64,000 nucleotides of DNA from Platycnemis pennipes (Eukaryota; Arthropoda; Insecta; Odonata; Platycnemididae), in contig OW121846.1 in the NCBI GenBank assembly GCA_933228895.1, forward strand, positions 112,857,054 to 112,921,053. Reading direction: 5' to 3'. Shown here piece after piece: positions 28,771 through 43,700 of the stretch. The notes beneath the pieces are model-generated. The model was not told the origin of the DNA. It searched no databases and saw only the letters and a program-made list of their open reading frames with translations. Numbering within the stretch: position 1 is the stretch's first letter; every line of letters starts with the position of its first letter. A program made the translations under genes and the position numbers.

Positions 28771-31700
28771 CTGAAATGCAATAAAAAAGTTCTTTACATC
28801 CATAAATAGAAATATATATTCTAAAGGTACCTCAGCTAAATGGAACAACTAAAAACTCATTCGTAGAAATTTGCCTTCTCTACCCTACAAGTGATGTTTA
28901 ACTGGAATCCAGGTAGATTCTAGCATAAGTAGCTTCAATCCAGCTGTATTAGAAAACCCTGAAAAAGCTATAAAAGTGGAGTTTTCCAAACTTAATATAC
29001 ATAATAATTCTTTTCAGAACTTCATTTACTTTTCATTATTCATTGTACAAGTAATTTATCGCTGCACCCAGAGTAGCAACAGAAGAGAACGAGCTATTTC
29101 ATGAGTCATTTATAAGAACATTAGAGACTAATGATCATTTACTGCAACTACTCGTCTGTGGTATGGATTATGTCCAGTGACCAAGAATTTTTAAATGGGC
29201 TTTGTCGTTTCAATAACAAGATCCCTTATCTGCACAGGGAAGGAATGGTGTTCATCTATGTATCCCAGGTAAAAAATCCAGCTAAAATACTTAGCAGACT
29301 CCTGCCAGATGTAGCATGAACAATCTTGAACTTAATAGAATCCAGCAAGAACCATGAAATTTAGGATGAATAAATTAATGTTTGCTCCTGCTATACACAA
29401 ATAGATGTTTTAAGATGTAGGATTTAGCAGGATGTATAACTATTTGCATCAATCACAGGTTATATTCTTTTCCATCTGCATACAGTAGGATCTTGCCGAT
29501 TCCAAATCTAATTCTCATAAATCATCCATTACTCTTTGGCTAAGTAGCAATCAATGTGTCCATCAATGATTGAAGTTGAGCGAATAAAATATAAACAAAG
29601 CCAAAAATTTTAATTTGAATAATAATCCAATTTATAGCATCACAAGGAATGAAATGGAAGTGATCTAGAGCTAGGAAAGGGCTGCTGGGAAATGCATGAA
29701 TTCAAGCCTGTTTCCATACTAATAGGCACTTCAGACCGGGGGGAAATGTATAAGGATGGGAATGGAAGGGCGTTATTGGGCCGTTGGGATTTTTAAGACT
29801 GGGAAATGGACTTAAGGGCATGTCATACCATAAAGAAAACAAGTCCATTTCCAGGCAAGAAAGAGAACAGAAGCCTATCTCTTTTATTTTTACAGACATC
29901 ACATGAATAAAATGGTAGGAGTCACTCACTCACTCAGTGATTCAACCTGAAGGTTGGGTTCACAGGTGAACTTAGTGCTCACCCCTAACAAAGCCACGGG
30001 CATGTGAATTTTACACATTCAGGGTAGGGGGGCCAGTTCCTCTCCCTGGGCCACCTTGCAACCCGAGGATTTTTTTCGTTTGGGGGAATCCAAAGGCTTC
30101 ACCCAGATTTGAACCCGGGACCCTTCAATCAAACATTCTTCAATCAATAGCCAAGCACTCTACCCACTAGGCCACCATGCTCCCTAATGGTAGGAATATA
30201 GATTATAATTAGGGATGGGTCGGTTCGGTTCTTCGGTTCTCGGTTCCACCGGTTCTTGAGCTTAGAACCGGAACCGAGGCCAAAAATAATCGGTACCGAA
30301 ATAATTGGCGCGAAAACCAGTTTGAAACCTACTCACACTCCGAAAGTGGAGGCTTCATATTAAAACCTGGTGAAATAGTGTACTTAGATGCTTCAAAGTC
30401 GCGAATTATTCTAATTCACTCTCTGAAAATGATTATTGATTACCTTATCTTACCATTGAGCAATGCAAAGTAAGTGGTAAATTAAGAACCGGAACCGAGA
30501 ACCGGACCCGAGAACCGAAGTTAAGAACCGAACCGAAACCGGAACCGAAAAAAAGTGGAACCGACCCATCCCTAATTATAATATAGGACCAGGACCACAT
30601 CAGAAACTCATTTCAGGGTACTGTCTGTCATCACAATGTTGCAAGTAATTAGATTCTCATCATTTACTACTGAGAATAAAAAGAATAAATACTGCATAAT
30701 ATACAACATAACTGCCCTACTTTGAAATTTTCAATGATTGTCTCAGTCAAACCTCATTTGAAGTCCGTAAGTTGTTGTCAAGAACTTGAAGTGCTAAACA
30801 CTATACTTTTCACTTCCTTGACAATCACTGAAACATTCAGTTTGGGCTAACTTCAGTTCTCATAAAACTCAAATTCATTCTTTTATTTACTGTATGAATA
30901 CGGAAAATAAATTCTATGGTAAAAAAGTGCATGTCTTTAAACAATCAAGTTTTAATTATGAATGATGAAACCCCAAATCCGATCAACCACACTAAAGGTT
31001 ACAAAGCTCTTTTTTTTAATAGAACACTACCATTAACCATAAATATCAACTTTGGTGCCCACGAACAACTGTACCCCGAATATCCATTTTATATATAGTT
31101 CCCCGTGTGCGGAAAGGTATATGGTATTGATGCAATCACAAGAAAAAAGCGACTGTCGTTCAAATGACAGCAAACTTCTATTTTTTAAATGAAGCAATTT
31201 CAACAATTGTAAATTAAAACTTTGGTAAAAACGAATACCTTTTACCAAGAATATTCATTTCAAAGTTTGCAGTACATGGAAAGGAATTGAATGTATTCAT
31301 ACGATCTTGTGGTATAACAATTAATTAGTGTTTTAAAATAGTTGTTGGAATGGGTGTGTAAAGAAAGTTACCAAGAATTGTCTTAGGGAAAGATTAATGT
31401 CATTAAAACAATACTGGGATTATGGCCACAACCTAAAGTAACGAGGAAAAACAAATTCTGGACCACATGCATATGGCTAGAGAGAGAAAAAGGCATCTGC
31501 TCAAAAGTTCCCATTAAAAAATATGATTGGGTAACCAATCAGCACCCACCTAACTTTCAGATAATCTGGTTGGCTGCTTGGTTTATCTATGTTTCAAATC
31601 GACTTTTCTGATTCTTTAAGCCCTGAAGACAATAAGTAAGTCAGTCAGGGAAATATTAGAGGAAATGAAGATTATAGTGCAGCTAAAGATTTGCTATCTT

Positions 31701-34700
31701 TTTTTCAACTGGTCACGGGGTTTTCGATCCATTCACGCCCTTATCATTCCAATTGTGCCACAGTTGCAAAAATGAAAATGTTATTTTTTACCAAAATTAA
31801 AATAAATATGGAAGAGACAAGCATATGTACACCACTAGACTTCACTTGAATGAAAGGAGATTAAGTGGATGGTCCTTCATGAGGACGGGAGTGAAAATAA
31901 TGACAGCTAAATAAGAGCTCTATGTCAGTTAACATTTAGCAAGAAACAAACTAAGCAAAAAAGAATGACAAAACTGTTTTTTTGGATCCTGTTATGGTCT
32001 TTTTATTCAAGTATAAGATGTAGGTGTCTTTTTATTGCATCACTACGACAAGAAAAAAAGTTGGTAATTTTTCGGACCCGAGACTAGATTTGCGATAATT
32101 AAAACTTCTTCCCAGCATAGTAAAATTAATTCAATTTTCTAATTCTACACTGCATCCACAGATGATATAATTTTACAACATTGAAAGGGAATGGAGGAAA
32201 TAAGGAGGTTTCAAAAGTTCAAAAGCCACTTCAATGAACTTACCTTTTCTCATGAACGTTCAACAAGGCAATACAGCGTTCCTCGTCCTCTCCCTCTGGG
32301 CAGTCAGATTCTCCATCACACAAGAAATCCTTTGGAATACAATGATGTGACCTACACATTCACACAATGCATAAAAAATCATTATATTCACACATCTTAG
32401 AGCGCTAGTATAATATTACAGGCAGTCCCAGAGTTACGCAATTAATGTTTGTGTCCGAATGCTTGCTGCGATGCTATCACAGAACTTTTACATCGACTTT
32501 CAACGAGAGTAGAGGTTGCCAAGATTTGACAGCAGATCCAACATCAGACAGACTTTTATTGATGGCTAATAACCAGTTGAAAACATCTGGTCAATTTGGT
32601 TTCGTGCATCCCTTAAAACCCGAGCAAAGCGACCTTTCCTCCATACACTCATGTATGACAGTTAACATTTTTTGCGCTCATGTAGGAAAATATCCATATC
32701 AATTGGATCTTTTTGGACAAGGTTATACACTTACATCAGAAAGGATAAGCCCAATATGAAGCTTGCGTAACTTGTGGCCTGCCTGTAGTTAAATAAGACA
32801 CTTGTTCAAAAGCACCATCTAGTGTATCATTTAGGGCCCCCCTCCTTATATTCATGGTCAAAGCATCTCTTACCGCATGCATGCAGGGAGGGGAGTGAAA
32901 AGAATGCATAAAATCCCAACTGGTGTCTTTTGGGAAGGATACATGGTCCCTAGAAAGATTCCACACTTTCTCAATATTCTAACAATTTCATCAATATAGA
33001 GTCTGTGAAGGTTAGCGGCAATGCATACAGCTGAAAAACGACAAATTTGAAGCATTAGAGACCATTTCACTCAAACAATATAAGTGTCGTGGTATTTCTA
33101 GCCCCAGCACACGGAGCCGGACCCTGGAGATGCAGGAAAGTTTCCCCGGACTGTTTTTTGCTGTACTATAACAGCTAAAATGATTCTAACATGCTAAATA
33201 CAAGTAACCTCAAATTATAATGTATGAAGGACTCAATAATGTCAACTGCATTTTCTAAAATAATGTAAAATACACCCACTTGATTTTAGGAAATTCTGTT
33301 TGAACGTATCATATGAAGTATTTTTTTGTCAAAACATAAAAAATATTTATTTTTACTCCCCTGTTTTCTGCAGAAAACCTCAAACGACTTGATGGCGAAA
33401 GGTAAAATAAATGGACGGCGATGTAGTTTGCTGACAGACACGGGTTCTCATACAATGTATGGGTGATAACTAGGGCTTTAGTAGATTACCATTCAGGATT
33501 AGGGGAATAATGGGTAAGTGTTAGAAATATCAGAGAGAAAGTGGCAGAGATCGGTCTAGGATATTTTGTGTCAACATAAAATGTGGGCGGTCGACAAGCT
33601 AGTTGAGGGGAACCTAGGGATGGATTTCCTAAACCGACAACAGGGAATCACAGATGTGAGCGCAGGTATGTTAAGAATAGGGAGAAATACTGTCTTCCTT
33701 ATGGAGGACTACTAATTGACGGATCAAAAAACTGAAAAATACAGGTCGTTTTCTTTTACAAACCATCAGATTTGGCAATAAAAAAATATGGTAAACGACC
33801 CCATTGGCAGACTGTGAAAAATAACCAAACTTTGTGACACCATAAAACATCGGCATACTAGCCTCGATGTTGTATTCCCGGTTGCATCTGGCAGGAGCAG
33901 GCTACGCCGTGCATTCAAAAAATTGATTTATTTTCAGCATCGCAAACGGTCGCAAAATTTCTCAACGGATTCTAACTCAGGACACTTTGTAGAATCTCGC
34001 GATATAACTAACGTTTTGTAGCTCGATGTAGCTTTCAACTATTTTCCTGCATGTAGAGAAAATATTGACTGAAAATAGGGTCCAACATTTTGTTTTATAT
34101 CTATGGAAAATATTCCCACACCACATCCAGAGCACCCCTTGGTGGTGCCCTCATCACCTCTGGTGCGCCCTGAGGATGAGTCCGGCTCCTACGGCATTGC
34201 TTGTGGACAACAGGTGGTACCCCGTCACCACAGTACACCACCCACCGCGCCCCCAGCAGCATCGCTGCATCCTGGTATGTCTAGCGACCGATTATGTTCT
34301 GCACTGCAAGTCCATTTTATCACGATTCCCCATTCCCTTCAAGGAAAATTTTTGGTTTCCCATAACTCCTGGAGTTGTTTCCTACTTTTGTGTGTGGGGG
34401 TGGGGGGAGATGTCGCATATGTCCGAACCCCAGTATATCATTATTTGAATCACTCCAGCTCAGCCCTCATGTGCCTCCTGGCCGTGAACCGGAGAGTCTT
34501 GGCTCCCCCACCTCATCACCCTTGTCTTGTAGTGCCTCGCAGAATGCACTATGGACAGAGCCGGTACTTGAGCATGACATGACATTTCGCCTTGGGCTCA
34601 TGAAACCTGTGTGGAATCACGGATGCATCTTTTGCATAATGGCAATCTTTATCGTTAACGCTTACCCCTATGGTAGCGCAGGGATAACAAAAACTCTATA

Positions 34701-37700
34701 AAATTCGCTCCACTGATTGTGAAAAACAATTTGAAGTGCTGTGCAAAAAATGAAGAATGGAGATCACGTTCTCTCTGACATAAGTTAAATCAAAAAATAA
34801 CGATAACACTGGTGCACGCCTTATGAAGATCAATGATCAAGTCCCAGGACTTGGCTTGCTTGCATAGCTAACATAAATAAAGTGAAATAAAGGATTACAA
34901 ACATATTGTGCCGTCAGTCAATAACGCAGAGACAAAACTTCCAATGTCACCAACTACAAAAGAAACTTTTTCAGCTTATCTCATTCTTCAATGGTTTGAT
35001 TAAAAATTTCCTTATGCTACCCACATCATGTGAAGTTTCTGAAAAAGGAACAATATCAAGGCAAAGATGTTTAAGTTCATGAACATCACTCATAATATGT
35101 GCAGTTATGCTCTAATAACTGTCGTTTGCAGTGGAACTCCACAACTGCAGTGATTGGCATGCTATTGGTAAAGTTCAAAAGAGTATTGCTTCCTCATACA
35201 AGTAAGGAATTATTGAATTGGATAGATGCTTTCTAGGCAGAATAGTATACAGAGACTCAAGATAAGCAATTAGAGCATGAGATTCATTGCTCTCAACAAT
35301 AATGAATGGCTGATTGTCCACACATCAACTGTACAGTAAATTTGACCCCAGCAGCTCCCAGGTTTAAACTTCCGGTAGCAGTAGAAAGCTTCTTTTAACA
35401 TTTGCTGTTTAATATCACATTTTAATTTCAGAGCTAATATTAGCTGCCTAAAGAATGTAGTTTCGCTGTATGGGAAATCTGAAGGGCTAACGTAATTGCT
35501 GGATGCAGAAGCAAATGGAGAACTTGGACAAGGGTTGTCAACATCCTCAGCACTAAGTTCTTCACTGGCATCAATTAGTGGGCTTATAACATTGTTCTTC
35601 ACTTGCCACTGCCTTTCAATGAGACCAAAACAACATGTTTCTCAATGGCTGTAGTAATACGCTTTCCACCCCTTGAAATACGCAACCCACAATGCACACA
35701 TTTTACATTTTTGTCTTTCTTAACTGACAATAAACTTTTTCCAAACCTCTGACACAACAATGCCAATTTCCTCTGAATTTTTATCTCAGATGTAACCACA
35801 ACTCATCCCAAGTTCTTGATTCTCTGCGATACTACACCCGCTACACTATCACTAACTCAAGGTGCAGCTACTAACATGGCCATTTCAATTGTTTACCATA
35901 TTTCAGATAAATTTTCAAAATAAATCCACTAAATAAGCAAAATTATGTTTCTTTCTCTAAGATAATATGCATTAATTAAGTTTCAGATTCTCTAGCTGTA
36001 AAAATAATTTTCTGTAATATTTGAAAATATCGTACGTTGGTAACCTGTATTGACGGGGGTAAGGAGTAAGGGACTCCAGGGTGGGACAAGGGCAGACCAT
36101 GCCTATGGACCACCAAGACCGTCATGCGTGGTGAAGAGCCACATCCTCCACGAGGTGCCCCTGGTATCGCTGAACATGACGGATCTAGACCTGGCGGTCG
36201 ATAAACAGCTCCCATCACCACGGTGCGTCTCTGTGCCTAGGGTGACCGCAGCTGCGGGGCGGAGGGTAAGAAGTCGCTAACAGAGAGACTCCGGATACTG
36301 GGCGACCTCCGGTTTTATTTAGCCTTACCCATGCATGCGGGGCTCTGTGTGGGTGGACCCTTTATTTCCCTAGCTACTCGTGGGACCAAACATGGATACC
36401 AACTCAAAAATAACCAAGGAGGGAGCTATGGAGGGTGCTGAAAGGCACACTCTCAAAATGGACTCTTGTAGTCTCACTTCCCTTGTGGAGGAAGCAATAC
36501 TGTTGGAGAGCCCCTGCGGGGCTGTCAATGAGGACGCGGCCTCCACTACCTCATCCCTACCTGTGGGGGAAGCGATACTGCTGGTGAGCCCCTGCGGGGC
36601 TCCCAGTGAGGACGCAGCCCCCACTACCCCATCCCTATCTATGGAGGAAGCGATACTGTCGGTGAGCCCCTGTGGGGCTCCCGATGAGGACGCAGCCTCC
36701 ATTGTTCCATCCTTACCCACCCACCTGGAGGAGATGGGCAACCTTTCTGACTCCTCGGAGTTGACCATCAAAGAGGCACCGGGTCGGGGCTCCCCCCCCA
36801 AAGGGGCAGACTCTGACTCGGGGGCCTCCATTAACACCCTAGGGAGCGTTTCTCAAAGAATGGAGAGGCTCACTACGGGAGGAAAGCGGACTGGTGCCGC
36901 CAGGAGGAGGAAGAGGAAAAAGCCGGGAGCGGGGGGACGTGGTGAGAGTCTGTCGGACCCTCCTGCTCATGGGGGAACTGCTGGTGTGACTGCTGGCGGG
37001 GCCCCAGCACTCCCCCACCTCTGTAAAGAGGAGGCGTACCCCAGGGGGTACGCCTACAAATAAGATTCAGGACGCCAAGAGGGCAAAGACTGGTTCTCGG
37101 CCCTCATATGCAGAGGCGTCCAAGAATCTTAAGAAAATGGCCATCATCCCAATAGGGTATCCTCAGGTGATGATGATAGAGGAATGGCAAGAGGAGATAG
37201 AGAGGAGACTGGAAGGACTCTGGGACGAGGTCCCAGAAGACCAGGACCTCCCTGTCTTTCGGGGGACCAGGTTTGCAAACGGGGCGTTGGAGATTAGCTG
37301 TGACAACGACCGTTCGGTAACCTGGTTGGTTGAAGCGGCAAAGAGGATGGGACCGGTTGAGGGGACCATCTTCCAAGCTGTGGATGCCGATAATCTCATC
37401 AGGAGGAGGAGAGTGATGATCTGGGTGCCGGGGCGTAGTAAACCGGACACCAAGACCCTCCTGGGAAGGTTACAAAGGGTCAATCCGGGGCTGCAAACAG
37501 CCCTATGGAGACCTTATGAAAGGTGCGACACCCCTCGGGGAACTCGGTTTGTCCTGGGGGTGGATGAAGCATCCATCAAGTGCTTGACAGCGCCAAACTT
37601 CAAGGGAACCATCGGCCTACAGCAGGTAGAGGTGACACTTTTGGGTAGGGATGGGGCTGAGGAGAAGCCCCATACTTCTGCGGACGGGAAGGTCCAACAT

Positions 37701-40700
37701 CCCCCCAAGGAAAAGGTGCTGGGGGAGGAAGATGGTGCTGGGAGGGCCTAAGCATGGCGGGCATCGACATGCTTCAGGCCAACCTGCAGCACAGCAGGGC
37801 TGCCTCGGGGGTCCTGCAAAGGATCCTGTCGAAAGGTGAGGTTAAGATAGCTCTGATTCAAGAGCCCTGGGCTTTCCAAGGCAGAGTCAGAGGACTAAGT
37901 ATGACTGTGGGTAAAGTATTTTACTGCACCACTGTTGATAGACCTAGAGCTTGTATCTATGTGAATGGGATAAATGCAACACATTTATCAGAATTTACTA
38001 CGAGGGATCAGGCAGCAGTTCTGCTGACCCTTGGGGAAGGTGAGAATAGGAAGAGAGTGGTTGTCTGCTCCTCTTATCTGCCATATGATTCACCGGCTCA
38101 TCCACCATCGAATGAGATGGAAAGGCTGGTGAGTCACTGCAAGACCAACAAGTGGGACCTGATTATCGGTTGTGATGCTAACTCGCACCACATTGTGTGG
38201 GGGAGTGGGAGCACCAACGGTAGAGGAGAGTCCTTGTTGGAGTACCTTATGTCTACGGAGTTACAAATACTCCATAAAGGATCACAACCTACCTTTGCAA
38301 ACAGCATTAGGCAGGAGGTGATAGATATTACACTGTGCACCAGTTCTCTGCTGCACAGGATTGATGGGTGGAGAGTGTCAGGGGAGATAACTTTGTCCGA
38401 CCACAGACACATACTCTTCACTCTTTTAGAATCCAATTACAGGGAAATAACATAGAAACCCCAGGAATACCAACTGGGGACTATATAGAGAGAGGCTGGG
38501 AGCTGCCCTAGAGGGGGCACCTCAGTACAAGTTTAGAAACGTGGATGAGGTGGAGGCTGCTGTGGAGCATCTACAGAGTAGCATCATCACATCCTACGAA
38601 AACAGCTGCCCCCTAAGGACCAGGAAGGAAGGGTGTAAATTGCCCTGGTGGGGAGCAGAATTAGACGGTCTCCGTAGAGAGACTAGGAAACTCTTTAATA
38701 AAGCAAAGAGGACAAGAATGCCTCGGGATTGGGAAAACTTTAAGGTTGCCCAACGGAGGTACAAAGCAGCAATCAAGCGCTGTAAAAGGGACTCATGGAG
38801 GGGCTTCTGTGAGAGCGTAGAGACTGTTCCACAGATGGCGAGACTTCATAAGATCCTATCAAAAGACTCGGAAGCAGGGGTGCGTTCCATTAAGGGAGGG
38901 ACCATTAAGAGATCACCCCCTACACCTGTATCAACATGCCTACCAGAAAGGAAAATCCATGGAGACGGCGCTACACAATCTTGTTAGCAGGATTGAGGGG
39001 GTGCTGGAACATGGAATGTACGGACTGGGGGCATTTCTTGATGTCGAGGGAGCATTTAATAACACGTCCTTCGATCAAATCTGCATTGCTGCAGGAAGAC
39101 ATGGCATCCATGCTCACATTGTGAGCTGGATTAGACACATGTTGGAACAGAGAACTGTCTAAGTAGTCTTGAGAGACAGTTCAATGAAGGTGGCAGTGAC
39201 TCGAGGCTGCCCTCAGGGAGGAGTGTTATCTCCACTCCTCTGGAATATGGTAGTCGACAGTCTTATCTTAAAATTGAATAGGACTGGCGCATACACTCAG
39301 GGGTACGCAGATGATGTAGTTATACTCATCACTGGAAAATACCTTGATACTGTCTCCGGACTTATGCAGAAAGCCCTGGATAAGGTAATGGGGTGGTGTG
39401 CAGAAACAGGGCTGACTGTAAATCCGGAGAAAACCAAGCTTGTATTGTTTACCAATAAAAGGAAAATGGAGGGCTTTAGACCTCCCTCCTTGCAGGGAAA
39501 GGTTTTACATCCCTCACCATCGGTCAAGTATCTTGGAGTTATTCTGGACTCCAAGCTTAACTGGGGAGAGCATTTGGAGACCAAGGCAAAGAAAGCTTGT
39601 GCCTCTTTATGGATGTGCAGGAGGACCCTTGGTAAAACATGGGGACTTCAACCAAAAGCCACTAGATGGATTTAAACGGCAGTCATTAAACCTAGTTTCC
39701 TGTACTGCTCTATAGTGTGGTGGAAGAGAGTCCGGCTCAAAACTGCTGAGAATAAACTGAACCACCTTCAGCGAATGGCCTGCATGGGCATTACGGGGGC
39801 TATGAGAACAACCCCAACTCTAGCTCTGGAAACGCTGCTGAACCTCCCTCCACTTCATGTGGAAGCTGAGGTACAGGCAAGGACAGCAGCCTATCGTGTC
39901 AAATGTATGGGACAGTGGTATGACAAAGGAAGTTCCTATGGTCATAGACAGGTTTGGACGGAGCTCATGAAGTCGAGTCCCATCCTCGGGATGGGCAGTG
40001 ATGGAATGATAGCCAGATTCAATCAAACACCCCCCTACTTCAAAACCCACTTCCCGGATAGGGAACAGTGGGCTAGAGGAAAGGGGAAAGAACTTCACTC
40101 TGGGGCCGAGGTATGGTATACGGACGGCTCTAGGAAAGAAGGAAGAGCGGGAGCGGGCATCTACAATTGTAGTACACCAAGAAAGCTCTCAATCCCTTTG
40201 GGAAAATATGCTACGGTGTTCCAGGCGGAGGTATATGCACTTCTGACCTGCGCGTATGCTATTAAGGAGATCGGGATGTTTAACAGACCGATACACATAT
40301 GCACGGACAGTCAGGCAGCTCTAAAGGCGCTGACATCGCCATGGTGCAAATCACAGCTGCTGCAGGAGTGTCGTGAGGCACTCAATAATATAGCAAGATG
40401 CGGCAAGGTGGAACTTTTCTGGGTGCCTGGTCATGCAGGCATATCCGGAAATGAGATGGCTGATGAGCTGGCAAGGGCCGGTTCCAGCCGAGATCCGGTT
40501 GGTCCAGAGCCAATCATACCTATTGCTTCGTCGGTAGGGATGGCGGAAATTAGAATGTGGGGGCTAGCCCGACATTCTGAGATCTGGCGAGTGGCACCAG
40601 GCCTTAGACAGGCCAAACTGCATATTGGAGAGCCTAGACCTGGGCCTGCCAGAAGACTCCTGTCATTAAACAGGGGTCAACTACGGACGGTAGTGGGTCT

Positions 40701-43700
40701 CCTCACGGGGCACTACCAGGTGATGAGGCACCTGCACCTCCTGGGAATCGCAGATTCCCCCAGATGCAGGTGGTGCGAAGAAGGGGACGAAACCACATCC
40801 CACATACTATGCGAGTGCCCTGCGGTGATGAGGACTCGAAACAGGTACCTGGGTTCCCCATTTTTGGAACCCAGGGAGGTAAGGGAAATCCCCATCGGGG
40901 ACTTGCTGGCCTTTAGCAAGGCGATTGGCCTCTATGGGTGACTTCTCCAAAAGGGTGGTTGGCACAATGGACCAATGGGTCTAAGTGCCTCAGGGCCTCC
41001 ATTGTGAGGAACTCCACCACTATTTCAATCTATCTATCTAACCTGTATTGACACCCAATAACTTTGAGGCACTATATTTGGGAGAGGATGGCCAAGTAAT
41101 CCGGTCATTTTTTATTTGCAGAGTGCTTTTTACCAGAACTCACGCTGCCTGGATGCCATTTCTCGTTGGCGATTCAATAAGGTTGCATTGCAGCATATAT
41201 GAGGTTGTTGCAATTTTGTTATTCTGTGACATAGTTCAGGTAAGTACACCAAAAATTTTACTTGAATCACAAGCGCAAGTATTGCTGTATCAATGAAAGT
41301 CTTAGTGAGCTTTATAGTTTTTCTTATTTAAGCTATGTAAAATACTGTACTACTGGTGTGACATGTTACTCCATAGTAATTTGCTGTTTTGTGGAGTAAT
41401 ACAAGATAAAATTGATTACTTTTCATTGATCATGATGTCGGAAGCCTAAAAGCATTATTTTCAATGCAATATGCATGATAAAGTAATCAGATGGCATAGT
41501 TAGGACATAAGTAATACACGACCACTGTGACTCACCCTGTTTTTTTTCCTTTTGCTAACTATTGATAAAATGGATAAGTTGTCTGGAGTTGTTTGGTCGT
41601 TTAAGAGAAACACCAATTTTCACCAACGTTTCGCCTCTTTATTGCGGCTTCATCAGGGCTATTTGATGCACAATGTAAGTTTCTACATTTTCATTAATTT
41701 TTTACAGACTTAGATCAGAATTTAAAGAGAGGAAAAAAAATTATTACAGAGCAATCTTGTTACATACCTTTCGGTGACAATTTTTTTTATAAACAACAAC
41801 AACAATGTTACGCTTCTTGGTTACATAAATTCATCACAAACTAGCCCTGATGAAGCTGCAATAAAGAGGCAAAACGTTGGCGAAAATTGGTGTTTCTCTT
41901 AAACAACCAAACAACTCCAGACAACTTATCCATTTCTACATAAATAAAGTGGTCGATAACATACTTCACTATTGATAAATATACTATACCTTCATTTTGA
42001 CTGTACATACCAGTGTAACCATTTAAATTTTCTTAAAAACCTGAATCAGTTATTTTTCAAATACTTTGGACAAGATCACACCAACGTAAGTGTAGCACAC
42101 AATGTGAGTCCAAGGTTGCATTTTTCTGTGGGGGTGCATGCTTAAATCTGGGTACTTGTAATGAATTTGGAAACCTTAAGAATTTATTTCATTCTTATTT
42201 ATTTGTGAGGATATAACTTTTATCTGTCACTTATCAGGGTGGCTACTGATAACATACTTTCAAATTCCCTGACTTTTCCATGATGGCTTTACCAATTTCC
42301 CTGACCAATCGCCAAAAGGTCTCCTACTATCGGAATATTTAATTTCTGCTAAATTAAATTTTCGTCAAAACACAGCAAATGTTAAAAGCTGAAATCAATA
42401 CATTAAAAGCTATAAGAATGAAAAAATATACTAAACCCTCACAAGTTAAGCCCTCACACAAATTGTACACACTTTTGATACAGTTCTCGCGGTCGCGTAT
42501 CCGTGTTTCGTATTTCCGTGGCAGTGTAGTTTCCTTCGGTAAAATTACAAGGTGACAGTGTCTAATTTTCAAGTAAGAGGTGGCGTGTCGTGGTAGTTCT
42601 GGGAAGTTGAAGATTACTGGAAATGCATCGAAGTGAAAGTTAATGGCGAATTTAATGGCGGACTCCGGCACAGGTATCACTAAGCTGTGCGAAAAATACA
42701 AACCAAAGCCAAGTTGTTGGACTGGATCAGAATCGGATGGCACGAGAGGCCTTTATAGGCTAATAATATTTTGATTAATGTGGTCATAACCCCTCGATTG
42801 TAAGAGGGAACCAAAAATGTAAAAATATTTGTATGAAAAAACAAAACGAAAGCGTGCCACTGCGAGCGAAAACAGGAGGCAATTAGCAACGGCAGTATCA
42901 TATTTAGGAATATAATATTTGAGGTGGTTTGTAACCAGACTAAATTGTTTAAAGAAGGAGCTAAAGGAGCCATTCAATAATTACGTCGAGCATGAAAGGT
43001 GGGGAGGGGAGGAGGACTCTTCTTATGGTCTTGCGAAGTGGGGTATGGAAATCGAAGATGATCTTACGTAAGATTTTGTTTACACGTGTGATCGTACTTG
43101 TATTACCGTTTTAATAATCATCATCTGGTATTTTTAGAACTGCAAGCACGCATTTAATACAAGCTAGTGTGCTCAAACTGAGTCTCGACCCGAGTCTTGG
43201 AAGTTAATAAAAAAATGAGAGGTAAAATCTTCCGAACAACATAGCCTCGGATTCCTTGTGATGAGCGGAATACATGGTGATCATGAATTTTAACACTACT
43301 AGGCAAATATCGCATTAAGGATATACAAAAAGGATACATTGTACGACTGATTCACAACTAAATCACTAAGATTCACTACTGAATGTTCCACGAATTGACG
43401 GGGCTTATTCTATGCACTTCGGCGACGGACATTAGTTTTAGTTGGTGAAATATTTCAGTGAAATAAAGGGGGGGAAAGACTGCCCGGTAAACGTAATGGT
43501 AGAAAAATAGCAAAAAATTCCTATCCCAGTTTCTCCCTGACCGTTATGGGAATTCCCTGACTTTTCCAGATTTCCAAAATTCCCTGATAATTCCAGGTTT
43601 TCCCGGTTTTCCCTGACAATCGCCACCCTGCTTATGCTTTCCCTTTTCATTGCACAACATTTTTCCTCTCCAACATCAAGGCCTTGGATTGTGTATTCAG

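Larger units (their letters stand above)
36055..41038 (+). mobile_element. LOA-type LINE, complete ends, 14-bp target duplication
   Basis: TAACCTGTATTGAC occurs at 36041-36054 and 41039-41052, so both ends of this 4.98 kb insertion are known. It encodes ORF1, an APE endonuclease, a reverse transcriptase and an RNase H, and ends in (TATC)n. Presence of RNase H and an [15 protein letters not shown] endonuclease start favour the LOA/I group. An internal deletion near 38930 and several stops make it inactive. It sits inside the largest intron of the Nudel-like gene, in opposite orientation. Confidence 0.88.
41570..41967. mobile_element. Penelope-like short element with inverted hammerhead ends
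   Basis: Flanked by ACTATTGATAAA at 41558-41569 and 41968-41979 (12 bp). Inverted arms of about 85 bp (41572-41660 and 41846-41934) each end in a hammerhead-like motif. No coding sequence remains. The arms begin GATAAGTTGTCTGGAGTTG. Confidence 0.8.

Noticed and set aside
34065..34582. Pro-rich overlapping ORFs
   Set aside because: Openness is explained by C-rich composition; no domain or splice context.
36370..36837. 155-residue minus-strand ORF
   Set aside because: It is antisense to the low-complexity LOA ORF1; composition of the repeats keeps it open.
41048..41296. Plus-strand exon bounded by TTGCAG and CAG|GTAAGT
   Set aside because: No domain, no neighbouring compatible exon, and it starts inside the LOA target duplication. 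It could be transposon-derived, but there is nothing to support a call.
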